From positions 310,001 to 374,000 of the forward strand of contig NZ_JAHCBF010000003.1 of the NCBI RefSeq assembly GCF_018398395.1: a DNA stretch of 64,000 nt, in the 5' to 3' direction. This document shows, one piece after another, positions 27,037 through 36,625 of the stretch (the stretch's first letter is position 1; every line of letters starts with the position of its first letter). The DNA is from Croceicoccus gelatinilyticus. Lineage in GTDB: Bacteria > Pseudomonadota > Alphaproteobacteria > Sphingomonadales > Sphingomonadaceae. Below the pieces are notes generated by a model that worked only from the letters and a program-made list of their open reading frames with translations, was not told the origin of the DNA and did no database searches. The translations under genes were made by a program, and so were the position numbers.

Positions 27037-27396
27037 ATGTACTTCAAGAAAGCATTCATCGCGATTATCGCCACCGGGGTCGCTGCCGCCGGTATTTCTT
27101 CCGCTGCTCATGCCGAAGACGACAAGCGTTCCATCGAAATCGATACTCTTGGTTTCGATCTGACGAGCGAGGATGGGGTCAGTGACCTTCGCCGCGCAGT
27201 CCGCCGGGCCGCCAAGAAGGTTTGCACCATCCCGGGGACGCGTGGTGCAGCTATCATGGCAATGGAGCGCGAGTGCAGGGAAGAAACGCTGGAGCGCACC
27301 GAAGTTCAGGTCGCAGCCGTCATCGACTCGCGGAACAACCGCCCTGTCATGGTTGCTGCAGAACCGTTCAAGGCGCCGCGTCCACCCGCACGCTGA
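27037..27396 (+). CDS. UrcA family secreted protein
   Basis: 119 residues. A Sec signal peptide (residues about 1-27, ending SSAAHA) leads into the UrcA family core, which occurs in sphingomonads and caulobacters and has no assigned function. The pattern is an N-terminal strand (IEIDTLGFDLTSEDGVSDLRRAVRRAAKKVC), a middle loop with the second conserved Cys (ECREETLERT), and a short C-terminal tail rich in Pro and Ala. The two cysteines probably form a disulfide in the periplasm. The AT-rich leader at 26870-27036 and the GGGGAG ribosome site support it as a separately regulated gene. Confidence 0.85.
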   Translation: MYFKKAFIAIIATGVAAAGISSAAHAEDDKRSIEIDTLGFDLTSEDGVSDLRRAVRRAAKKVCTIPGTRGAAIMAMERECREETLERTEVQVAAVIDSRNNRPVMVAAEPFKAPRPPAR

Positions 27397-27519
27397 ACCG
27401 TGCGGAAAATCGTAACGAGACGGTCCGGACCCGAAAGGGTTCGGACTTTCTCCATTTGTGCTAAGCACTTGCTTGCAACGACCGTCGCAGGGGGGACGGA
27501 AATTGACCGAGGATCGTAA

Positions 27520-29109
27520 ATGCCGATGAAGCCGACGCTTCCCGCGATCATCACGGCGGCGCGCGCGGGCGCGCTCGACCATGCCGAACACCTCTTTGCA
27601 GCCGGTGGCTTCGAAGGGCGGGAAGAAGCCTCGACGCTCGCGGTGAAGGGCCGCTTGCGAAAGGATCGCGCTCTTCGCCTGTCGGGCGAGGAACGGCGGG
27701 CGATAATGGCAGAGGCAGCCTCGCTTTATGAACGCGCCGATGCCCTGCTGCCTCAGCCCTACACCCGCATCAACGTGGCGACCCTGCGCCTGCTTTCGGG
27801 CGACGATGCGGGCGCACGCGAAATGGCCGCCTCTGTCGTAGACTGGCTGGAAAGTGACACGGACCTGGCGGAAACGCCGTTCTACCTCGCCGCAACTCGC
27901 GCCGAGGCCCTGCTGCTTATCGGCGATACCGCGGGAGCAAGAGCAGCGCTCATCTCGGCGTTGGAGGCTTCACCAGACAACCACGAGGACATGGCGAGCA
28001 CGCTGCGCCAGTTGCGGCTGATCGTCGAAGCGCGGGGCGACGACGCCGACTGGCTCGATGAATTCCGCCCGCCACGCTCGCTCCACTTCGCTGGCCATAT
28101 GGGCGTCGATGCGAAGAACGTGGCCGCATTGGCCGACCGGATCGATTCCGTGCTGGAAGAAGAAGCGATCGGCCTGGGCTTTGGAGCGCTGGCCGCAGGG
28201 GCCGACATCCTGATTGCCGAACGTTTGCTGGCACGCGGTGCGGAACTGCATGTCGTCCTGCCACTGACGCCCGAGGCGTTCGCCGCGCAGTCGATCCGTC
28301 CTTATGGCGCAGAGTGGGAAACGCGATTCCGCGCCTGCCTTGAGGCGGCGGAAAGTATCGTAACCACTGCTACCGATACGGGCGCTTACGAACCTTTGGC
28401 CACTGCGCTTGCATCCGACGTCGCGATGGGATCTGCCGTGCTCCACGCCTCGATGATGGGGAGCGAGGCAGTGCAGCTTACCATCGTTGATGACGAAGGG
28501 GGCGAACTGGGCAAGGGGCGCGCCACGGCGCGCGATGCTACGCGCTGGCAGGATGCTGGTCGCCGCAGCCACCACTTGCGTTGGCCGCGTGTCGAAAGCG
28601 TGCAGGCCTCCGCGACGAAGCCGCCCGAGGGGCGGCCCGACCGCAGGCTGGCCGCAATGTTGCAGATCGGCTTTGCAGGGCTCGACGATCTCGATGAAGC
28701 CTCGTTCGAGAGGGCGGCTGACGAACTGCTATACCCTTTGCGCGATGTGCTGGCGGCAATGGAGGCGCAGCCGGCGATCGTGCTTTCCAATGGGAATACG
28801 CGCATCGCGGCCTTTGGCACGCCCGAGGCGGCGTGGAAATTTGCCTGCGAACTGCAAGCGCATCGCTTCAAGGCCCCGCTGACCATCGCCGGCCACTACG
28901 CGCTGGCCCACTGGTTCGAAGAACCGGCCGCTCTTGCCGGTCGCGGTGTGGCAGACCTTTCGCGCCTTGCCGGACAGGCCCTGCCCGGAGTGGTGACGGT
29001 GAGCGAGCCTTTCGCATCCGCCTTGTTTCTTGCCGCGCCGGGCGTGGTCTATGCCGAACCTGTCGGGGAGTGTGAGGGACTGACCCTCTTTGCCTTGCGC
29101 GATGGTTAG
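27520..29109 (+). CDS. TPR-sensor / SLOG / degenerate cyclase-fold protein
   Basis: 529 residues in three parts. Residues about 1-180 are helical TPR-like repeats that resemble the TRAFs-binding/TPR-S sensor module. Residues about 186-335 look like a SLOG (Rossmann-like nucleotide-binding) domain: RSLHFAGHMG, then a Gly/Ala loop GFGALAAGADILIAERLLARG and VVLPLTPEAF. Residues about 376-527 follow the class III nucleotide cyclase layout, with RIAAFGTPEAAWKFACELQ and GRGVADLSRLAGQALPG. The metal-binding aspartates are absent: residue 387 is Gly and residue 426 is Asn. So it is probably a sensor, not a cyclase. It is convergent with the Crp/Fnr gene. Domain calls are by eye. Confidence 0.7.
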   Translation: MPMKPTLPAIITAARAGALDHAEHLFAAGGFEGREEASTLAVKGRLRKDRALRLSGEERRAIMAEAASLYERADALLPQPYTRINVATLRLLSGDDAGAREMAASVVDWLESDTDLAETPFYLAATRAEALLLIGDTAGARAALISALEASPDNHEDMASTLRQLRLIVEARGDDADWLDEFRPPRSLHFAGHMGVDAKNVAALADRIDSVLEEEAIGLGFGALAAGADILIAERLLARGAELHVVLPLTPEAFAAQSIRPYGAEWETRFRACLEAAESIVTTATDTGAYEPLATALASDVAMGSAVLHASMMGSEAVQLTIVDDEGGELGKGRATARDATRWQDAGRRSHHLRWPRVESVQASATKPPEGRPDRRLAAMLQIGFAGLDDLDEASFERAADELLYPLRDVLAAMEAQPAIVLSNGNTRIAAFGTPEAAWKFACELQAHRFKAPLTIAGHYALAHWFEEPAALAGRGVADLSRLAGQALPGVVTVSEPFASALFLAAPGVVYAEPVGECEGLTLFALRDG

Positions 29110-29128
29110 GGGCCTCGCGCCTCTCCGA

Positions 29129-29812
29129 TCAGAAGATCAGTTCCTCGAGCCGGTGTTCGGCCACGATGCGAAGCCCGGTTTCCTCGCGCTTCACGATCCC
29201 TTTCTTTTCCAGCTTGCTGATTGCGCGCGACACGGTTTCACGCGTCGTCTGAAGGCTGAGCGCGAATTGCGTCAGTACCGGCGGCGGCGAAATCGTGAGG
29301 TTTGCGCCGTCGCGCGCCAGCCGCAGAAGCTCTGCATGGATGCGGCCGACAGTGGAAAGCGTCGAAACCTCGGCCATGCGGCGGTTCTGCGTCATCAACC
29401 GCTTCAGCAGACGGCGCGAGATCGCCATCGCGACGCTGGCATGGGCGGACATGGCCGCGACCATGACGTGCGATTCGAGGCTGCAGGTCGTGCTGTGGCT
29501 TACCGCGACCACTTCGTCCCCGGTCTCCGCCCCTGGCCCTTCGTCGGTCAGCGCGCCCTCGCCAAACAGGTCGCCGTCGCGAAATTCCTCGATCACAGCC
29601 ATGCGCCCGTCGATGGAAATGGCCAGCATCCGCGCGTGACCGCGGATCATGAGGAACAGGTGTTCTGCCCGCTGCCCGCTGGCGAGCACGATGTCGCGCG
29701 GTTCGAAATTGACCCTCTGCGCCTGCCGCGCAAGCGACAGCGCAACTGCGTCGTCGCAGTCGAAACCGCGTGCAATGGCCTGCACCGTTTCAGTATCGGG
29801 GTTGCGGATCAT
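29129..29812 (-). CDS. Crp/Fnr family transcriptional regulator
   Basis: 227 residues from the ATG at 29812. The N-terminal cyclic-nucleotide-binding-like beta barrel contains IVLASGQRAEHLFLMIRGHARML and the loop EFRDGDLFGEGAL (residues 76-88). The Glu of the phosphate cassette is kept (FGEGAL), but the Arg-Ser pair that binds the cyclic phosphate in true Crp is not apparent, so the ligand is uncertain. A dimer helix follows, and the C-terminal winged HTH reads LTQFALSLQTTRETVSRAISKLEKKGIV, the HTH_Crp signature. No Fnr-type cysteine cluster is present. It is divergent from the TIR gene with about 80 bases between them. Confidence 0.88.
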   Translation of the reverse strand: MIRNPDTETVQAIARGFDCDDAVALSLARQAQRVNFEPRDIVLASGQRAEHLFLMIRGHARMLAISIDGRMAVIEEFRDGDLFGEGALTDEGPGAETGDEVVAVSHSTTCSLESHVMVAAMSAHASVAMAISRRLLKRLMTQNRRMAEVSTLSTVGRIHAELLRLARDGANLTISPPPVLTQFALSLQTTRETVSRAISKLEKKGIVKREETGLRIVAEHRLEELIF

Positions 29813-29892
29813 GCGTATCACGATACTGCCGCGCGATATGGACACGCAAGCTGCCCGCTTGAGAAATCGGGGCAGCCCAGATCGGGGCAGGG

Positions 29893-31962
29893 ATGTCGGG
29901 CATGACCGGGGACGCAGGACCGGGCGGGGGCGCCACTTACTGGGCATTTATCAGCTACTCTCATGGCAATACGCCCTTCGCGACGTGGCTGCATCGCGCG
30001 CTTGAGACATATCGCCTGCCCCGCCACATCCGTGTCGAGGATGGCGAGGAACAGGCCCTGCCCAAGCGCCTGTTTCCCATTTTCCGCGATCGGCAGGAAC
30101 TGGAGGCGGCGAACGACCTGGGTGACCGGCTGCGCGAGGCGATCGCCGCGTCGCGCAGCCTGATCGTGATCTGCTCTCCGGCGGCTGCAAAGTCGCGCTG
30201 GGTGGACGAGGAAATCCGCTATTTCCGCAAAGTGCGCCCCGACGGCATGGTGCTGGCCGCGATTCATTCGGGTGAGCCGCATGCCAGCGCGATCCCAGGG
30301 CGTGAGGACGAGGAATGCCTGCCGCGCGCCCTGCGTTTCGCGATGGGGCCGGATGGCGAACTGACCGACACGCCGATCGAGCCTCTCGCCGCCGATTTTC
30401 GTGATGGCGGCGATGGCAAGCGGCTGGCGCGGCTGAAGCTGGTCGCGGGTATCCTTGGCGTAAAGCTTGACCGGATCGTGCGCCGCGATGCGCAGCGGCG
30501 GCACCGGAGGTTGGCCATCCTCGCCTCGGCATCGGTGCTCGGCATGATCGGCACCAGCCTGCTGGCCTATACCGCCGTGCGCGCCCGTGACGAGGCGCAG
30601 TACCAGCGCGCACAGGCCGACAGTCTTGTCGAATTCATGATCACCGATCTGAAACCCCGCCTCGAGAAGGTCGGGCGGCTCGACGTGCTGGATTCGGTGG
30701 GGGATCGCGCGCTGTCCTATTACGAGGATCAGGACCAGTCCGATCTCGACATCGATGCGCTGGGCCGCAAGGCGCGTGCGCTGCATCTTGTGGGTGAAGT
30801 CGCAACCTTGCGCGGACAGCCCGAACAGGCACGGCGCAGTTTCGTCGAGGCAGCGCGCGCCACTGGTGCGGCGCTGCAAAACGATCCCGACAACTGGCAG
30901 CGCGTATTCGATCATTCGCAAAGCGAATTCTGGGTCGGATACGGCTTCTACGAACAGGCCGATTGGGCAAACGCAGCGGTGCATCTGGGAAGATACCGCG
31001 ATCTTGGCCGCAAGCTGGTCGAATTGAAGCCCGACGATCCAACCTCCAAGCTGGAAGCGGCCTCGGGCGAACTCAATCTCGGTGTCGTTTACCGCGAAAT
31101 CGGGCGTTTCGACGATGCGCTCGCCTCTTTCGAGGAGGCCGAGCGGCTCTACCGGCTGATCGAACCGCAGGACCGAACGACCCGAACCGCAATCTTGCAG
31201 GCGATTTCGCACGCGGCGACCACTCACGACTATGCCGGTGACGACATAGGGGCGGAGAAAGCCCGCATCCGCCAGATCGCGCAGCTCGACGCGTTCGACG
31301 ACGGCACGGATCGGCAGGTCGACCGGTACCGCGCCATCGCTCTCGATCAGTTGGCGGGGCTGCGCTTTGGACTAGGCCGGATGAAGGACGGGTGCGCCAG
31401 TCTGGAGCAGGCGGACCGCCGATGGCGCGAACTCATCGCGCTCGACCCCGACAACAAGGTCTGGGAACAGGACCGCGATTTCGACCGTGCGCAGATGGCG
31501 CTTTGCAAGTGGCGCAGTGGGCGCAAGAGCGAAGCGACGGCGGATTTGCGCGCCATTTCACGCAAGATCACGGACAGCGAAGGCAAGGGCACGGACGAGG
31601 CGGACGAGTTCTACCTGCTCGCGCTGGCCTATGCCGCGGGGTTGGGCGTTGCCGAACCGAAGACACTCGATCTCTACGCAAAACGCGAATATGCTGGCGA
31701 TTTCGAGGGGCTTACGACCAGCGCCCCGGCCCGTGCCGCCATCCTGATCGCAATCGGCGACAATGCGTCCGCCGGCAGCGCCGCGCGCGAAAAGGCGTGG
31801 GAGCAGGCGGGTGAGGTGCTGGCCGCGTCGCATCATCGCAAGATGCTGCAGCGGGTGCAGGAAAAGAGATTGTGCCGCCGAACGCGCGGCAAACAGGAAT
31901 TCTGCTCGGAGGAAAAGGCCGGTGCGCCTGCCTCTGCTTTCGGGGGAATATTTGCAGAATAA
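29893..31962 (+). CDS. TIR domain / transmembrane / TPR protein
   Basis: 689 residues. Residues about 16-150 are a TIR domain with the box-1 motif FISYSH (19-24), the FRDRQEL loop (64-70) and the helix SRWVDEEI, in which Glu107 aligns with the catalytic glutamate of NAD+-cleaving TIRs such as SARM1 (recalled from family knowledge). One transmembrane helix is at about residues 207-229. The rest (about 230-640) is made of helical tetratricopeptide-type repeats (for example VVYREIGRFDDALASFEEAERLYRLI), followed by a Cys-containing tail. It is likely an inner-membrane sensor-effector that could degrade NAD+ or make a cyclic ADP-ribose signal. Upstream is the Crp/Fnr gene, downstream the 133-residue beta protein. 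Confidence 0.88.
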   Translation: MSGMTGDAGPGGGATYWAFISYSHGNTPFATWLHRALETYRLPRHIRVEDGEEQALPKRLFPIFRDRQELEAANDLGDRLREAIAASRSLIVICSPAAAKSRWVDEEIRYFRKVRPDGMVLAAIHSGEPHASAIPGREDEECLPRALRFAMGPDGELTDTPIEPLAADFRDGGDGKRLARLKLVAGILGVKLDRIVRRDAQRRHRRLAILASASVLGMIGTSLLAYTAVRARDEAQYQRAQADSLVEFMITDLKPRLEKVGRLDVLDSVGDRALSYYEDQDQSDLDIDALGRKARALHLVGEVATLRGQPEQARRSFVEAARATGAALQNDPDNWQRVFDHSQSEFWVGYGFYEQADWANAAVHLGRYRDLGRKLVELKPDDPTSKLEAASGELNLGVVYREIGRFDDALASFEEAERLYRLIEPQDRTTRTAILQAISHAATTHDYAGDDIGAEKARIRQIAQLDAFDDGTDRQVDRYRAIALDQLAGLRFGLGRMKDGCASLEQADRRWRELIALDPDNKVWEQDRDFDRAQMALCKWRSGRKSEATADLRAISRKITDSEGKGTDEADEFYLLALAYAAGLGVAEPKTLDLYAKREYAGDFEGLTTSAPARAAILIAIGDNASAGSAAREKAWEQAGEVLAASHHRKMLQRVQEKRLCRRTRGKQEFCSEEKAGAPASAFGGIFAE

Positions 31963-31980
31963 CGCAAAGGAGTGGGGACT

Positions 31981-32382
31981 ATGGCTAGCTCAAGCTATCC
32001 GAATAAGGTGAAATTCCACGTCAACAAGAGCGGCGTGAATGTCGACAATCGAACAATCATGCCGAATTCAGACGGGATCGTTGAACTGACGATCGCGCAG
32101 GACAACAAGTGGGAGTTCGCATCGAACACCGACTTCATTCCGGCAGGTTACAGTTCGTGGACTGCGCTGACCGATAACAACGGCGCTTTTATCGGCGTGT
32201 TGATCAAGAATGGCGACATCGCCTTCAACGCGCGTGTCGGTACCGACGACCAGGACCTTGAACTGACGGTCACGTCTGGCGGAACCGCCGGCGTGGAATA
32301 CGAATACGCCGTCCTGCTGCAGTCCACCAACGACGACGGCACGTTCGCATTCTGCGATCCTATCATCGTCGACCGCGGATAG
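31981..32382 (+). CDS. Unknown small beta-rich protein after the TIR gene
   Basis: 133 residues. No signal peptide or membrane helix is seen. The pattern of alternating hydrophobic and polar residues (KVKFHVNKSGVNVDN, EYEYAVLLQST) predicts an all-beta sandwich. A single Cys is near the C-terminus. I cannot name a family. The start at 31981 is set by AAGGAG eight bases upstream. The gap from the TIR stop is 18 bases on the same strand, so co-transcription is very likely and points to a joint function. Base composition is slightly lower in GC than the flanking genes. A weak stem-loop (CGACT/AGTCG then GTTTTG) follows at 32409-32424. Confidence 0.72.
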   Translation: MASSSYPNKVKFHVNKSGVNVDNRTIMPNSDGIVELTIAQDNKWEFASNTDFIPAGYSSWTALTDNNGAFIGVLIKNGDIAFNARVGTDDQDLELTVTSGGTAGVEYEYAVLLQSTNDDGTFAFCDPIIVDRG

Positions 32383-32470
32383 GCGTCTTTTCCGCTGTTT
32401 GATGCAAACGACTCTCAACAGTCGGTTTTGATTGAATCGGCGGCAGTGCATCCCTAGGTGAAACCGGACC

Positions 32471-32496
32471 GGATCGTTCCGATTAAGGAATGATCA
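32471..32496. promoter_or_regulatory. Candidate operator of the suf operon
   Basis: The inverted repeat GGATCGTTCC-GATTAA-GGAATGATCA pairs at 8 of 10 positions. It lies 30-55 bases before the regulator's ATG. An Rrf2-type regulator usually controls its own operon, so this is the best candidate binding site. It could also serve as a mixed repressor/activator site. Confidence 0.4.
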
Positions 32497-32525
32497 TCCG
32501 ATTACACCTGGGAGCACGAGCTTAC

Positions 32526-32962
32526 ATGCGGCTTTCGAGCATGGCCGACTACGCCGTCGTGGCGATGCGTGCCGCTGCCCTTCACTGTGGCGGCGATCGC
32601 ACCAATGCGTCCGAGATCTCGGAAGAAACCGGCCTGCCCCTGCCCACCGTGCAGAAACTGGTGAGCAGGCTTTCCTCCGCTGGCCTGCTGCGTTCGGTGC
32701 GCGGCGCGGGCGGCGGTTTCCGCCTTGCGCGCCCGGCCGCCGCGATCACCGTCGCCGACATTGTCGAGGCGATCGAAGGCCCCATCGCGCTTACCCAGTG
32801 CTGTGACGAGGATGGCGACTGCGCCATCGAACTGCGCTGCGGCACCCGCGCGCACTGGCCGCAGGTCAACCGTGCCATCCGCTCCGCGCTATCCGGCATT
32901 TCGCTGGTCGATCTCGCCCACGAAAAAGCCCCGCAAGACATTCCCGATCTGGAAGTACCCGC

Positions 32963-32966
<4 letters not shown>
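32526..32966 (+). CDS. SUF system Rrf2-family regulator (IscR-like)
   Basis: 146 residues. It is the Rrf2-type regulator that heads alphaproteobacterial suf operons. The N-terminal winged helix carries [41 protein letters not shown] and [21 protein letters not shown]. The candidate iron-sulfur ligands are Cys92, Cys93, Cys99 and Cys105, more than the three of IscR. A [2Fe-2S] or [4Fe-4S] cluster would sense iron-sulfur supply. I chose the ATG at 32526 because the family starts [10 protein letters not shown]; the ATG at 32490 lies inside the candidate operator. The stop overlaps the sufB start (ATGA). Confidence 0.92.
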
Positions 32967-34477
<1,511 letters not shown>

Positions 34478-34591
34478 GCTTGCGCTCTTACTTTCGCGCT
34501 CTAGTCAGCCTTCAAACGCTGAAAGCATATCCGAAAGTCTTGGGTATGATCGTGAATGGTGCCTTCAGCGCGCGACTGCGCCGATATTCAA

Positions 34592-35137
34592 ATGACGAGC
34601 ATGACATTGACTGAACGCAAACCCCTCACCCTGCGTCCCGCAACAGACGACGCCGAACCCGCGATCAAGAAGAAGGGTCGCGGCTGGGAAATTTCCGAAT
34701 CGCGGCTCGACGCGCTGCACGATCGTGCGCGCGAGATGCGGCGGCATTCGACGCCTGCGCACAAGGCGCTGGCCGAAAAGTTCGCAGAGGCCGACATGGG
34801 CCGCTATACCTTCAAGCGCCACGCCGTCGTCGGCAGCGCCATCGTCGACTTCAACTGCCACAGCCTCGGCATGGCGATCGACATCGACGAGGAAGGCGAG
34901 GACGAGACGCTGGCCAAGCGCCGCGACAAGAGCCTTGAGGCCGTTGGCATCCGCGTCATGCGCATCAAGGCCGACGACATCCTCACCAACATGGACGACG
35001 TGCTGAAGCGCATCACCGCCGGAATGCGGATGCGTATTGCAGACCGGCAGGAAGCGCGGCGCAAGCACTTCGACGAAAAGAAAAACAGCGGGCAGGGCTA
35101 CAAACCCCGCACCGCTCGCGGCCCCAAAAGAGACTGA
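34592..35137 (+). CDS. DUF559 (Vsr-endonuclease-like) protein inside the suf operon
   Basis: 181 residues from this start; 34556 and 34601 are alternatives. The core resembles DUF559, the Vsr/PD-(D/E)xK-like endonuclease fold: RAREMRRHSTPAHKALAEKF, FKRHAVVGSAIVDF, then AIDIDEEGED and KRRDKSLEAVGIRVMRI with ILTNMDDVLKRI. The usual IELDGxxH active-site strand has changed to IDIDEE without the His, so nuclease activity is doubtful. Both ends are lysine-rich. It lies between sufB and sufC on the same strand, 4 bases from sufC, which ties it to Fe-S assembly by position only. Confidence 0.8.
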   Translation: MTSMTLTERKPLTLRPATDDAEPAIKKKGRGWEISESRLDALHDRAREMRRHSTPAHKALAEKFAEADMGRYTFKRHAVVGSAIVDFNCHSLGMAIDIDEEGEDETLAKRRDKSLEAVGIRVMRIKADDILTNMDDVLKRITAGMRMRIADRQEARRKHFDEKKNSGQGYKPRTARGPKRD

Positions 35138-35141
35138 TACG

Positions 35142-35882
35142 ATGCTGAAAATCGAAAACCTCCACGCCGAAGTTGACGGTAAGAAGATCCTCAACGGCCT
35201 GACGCTCGAAGTCGGCGCGGGCGAGGTCCACGCGATCATGGGCCCCAACGGCGCGGGCAAGTCGACGCTGGCCTACACGCTGGGCGGCCGTCCGGGTTAC
35301 GAGATCACCGAAGGGTCGGTGACATTCGACGGTGAAGACCTACTGGACATGGAACCGCATGAACGCGCCGCGGCCGGCCTGTTCCTCGGCTTCCAGTATC
35401 CGGTCGAGATTCCCGGCGTTTCCAACGTCCAGTTCCTGCGCGAAGCGGCCAATGCCCAGCGCAAGCATCGCGGCGAACCCGAACTGACCGGCGGTGAATT
35501 CCTGAAACTGGCGAAGGAAAAGGCCGCACTGCTGCGCATGGACATGGACATGCTCAAGCGCCCCGTGAACGTCGGTTTCTCGGGAGGTGAGAAGAAGCGG
35601 AACGAGATGGTGCAGATGGGCATCCTCGATCCCAAGTTCGCCATTCTGGACGAGACGGACTCGGGCCTCGACATCGACGCGCTGCGCATCGTGGGCGATG
35701 GCATCAATTCGATCATGCGCGATGCGGGCAAGGGCGTGCTGCTCATCACCCACTATCAGCGCCTGCTCGATTACGTGAAGCCGGACAAGGTCCACATCCT
35801 TGCCAAGGGCCGCATCGTGAAGACCGGCGGGCCGGAACTGGCGCTGGAGCTTGAGCGTGAGGGTTACGAGGAGGTCGTGTGA
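35142..35882 (+). CDS. sufC: Fe-S assembly ATPase SufC
   Basis: 246 residues. This cytoplasmic ABC-type ATPase drives conformational change in SufB-SufD. Motifs are Walker A GPNGAGKST, the Q-loop FLGFQYPVEIPG, the ABC signature (SGGEKKR in NVGFSGGEKKRNE), Walker B FAILDETDSGLD, and the switch His in LITHYQRLLDYV. I chose the ATG at 35142, matching the usual MLKIENLHAEVDGKKIL start. Its stop overlaps the GTG of sufD. Confidence 0.97.
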   Translation: MLKIENLHAEVDGKKILNGLTLEVGAGEVHAIMGPNGAGKSTLAYTLGGRPGYEITEGSVTFDGEDLLDMEPHERAAAGLFLGFQYPVEIPGVSNVQFLREAANAQRKHRGEPELTGGEFLKLAKEKAALLRMDMDMLKRPVNVGFSGGEKKRNEMVQMGILDPKFAILDETDSGLDIDALRIVGDGINSIMRDAGKGVLLITHYQRLLDYVKPDKVHILAKGRIVKTGGPELALELEREGYEEVV

Positions 35883-36625
35883 CCGATCTGGCTACCCTTC
35901 CCACCACGCGTGACGAGGACTGGCGCTATGCCGACGCGGCGGCGCTGGAGGCTTCGGACGCGGACACGCTGACCGGCTGGACCGAGATCACGGTTCCTGC
36001 TGGCGAAAGCGTGGCCGAAAGCCGTGACGTTACCGGTGTCGAACGCATCCGCGTCCGCATCGGCAAGGGCGGACGGTTCGAACTGTCCGCCGTAAACGCG
36101 GCCCCCGGCTATGCGCGGCTCGAATGCGAAGTGACGCTGGAAGACGGCGCGCATTTCGAATTCGGCGGCGTCACCATCGGCGGCGGCAGCGAAACGCGTG
36201 AATTCGTGACCCGCTGCATCCATGCAGAGCCCAACGCGACCTCGAACCAGGTCGTGCGCGCGGTTCATTGGGGCAAGGCGATCGGCAACTTCCTTGGCCG
36301 GATCGAGGTCGTGCGCGATGCGCAGAAGACCGACGCGGGCCAGAACTTCCGCGCCATCCTGCTGGAAAAGGGCGCAGCTGCGAACACCAAGCCCGAACTC
36401 GAAATCTTTGCAGACGACGTAAAGTGCGCCCACGGCGCGGCGATCGGCGCATTGGACCAGATGGCGGGCTTCTACATGGCCGCGCGTGGCATCCCGCCCG
36501 AGATCGCCCGCAAACTGCAGGTCCAGGCTTTCATCGCCGACGCATTCGAGAACATCGAGGATGAGGCGGTGGGCGAACGCCTGCTCGAACGTGCGCTGTC
36601 CGTGCTGGAAGGTGCGCAGTTGTGA
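35879..36625 (+). CDS. sufD: Fe-S assembly protein SufD
   Basis: 248 residues from a GTG overlapping the sufC stop. SufD pairs with SufB and is needed for iron acquisition by the complex. It is shorter than E. coli SufD (about 423), the usual case in alphaproteobacteria. Visible is the beta-helix core (EVTLEDGAHFEFGGVTIGGGSETREF) and the C-terminal signature LEIFADDVKCAHGAAIGALDQMAGFYMAARGIPPEIARKLQVQAF, in short blocks. That block carries the conserved CxHG His/Cys used at the SufB interface. It overlaps sufS by 4 bases. Confidence 0.95.
   Translation: MTDLATLPTTRDEDWRYADAAALEASDADTLTGWTEITVPAGESVAESRDVTGVERIRVRIGKGGRFELSAVNAAPGYARLECEVTLEDGAHFEFGGVTIGGGSETREFVTRCIHAEPNATSNQVVRAVHWGKAIGNFLGRIEVVRDAQKTDAGQNFRAILLEKGAAANTKPELEIFADDVKCAHGAAIGALDQMAGFYMAARGIPPEIARKLQVQAFIADAFENIEDEAVGERLLERALSVLEGAQL

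Noticed and set aside
29818-31227. Long minus-strand open frame opposite the TIR gene
   Set aside because: No motif, and it would overlap the Crp/Fnr gene's upstream region; the TIR reading is convincing.
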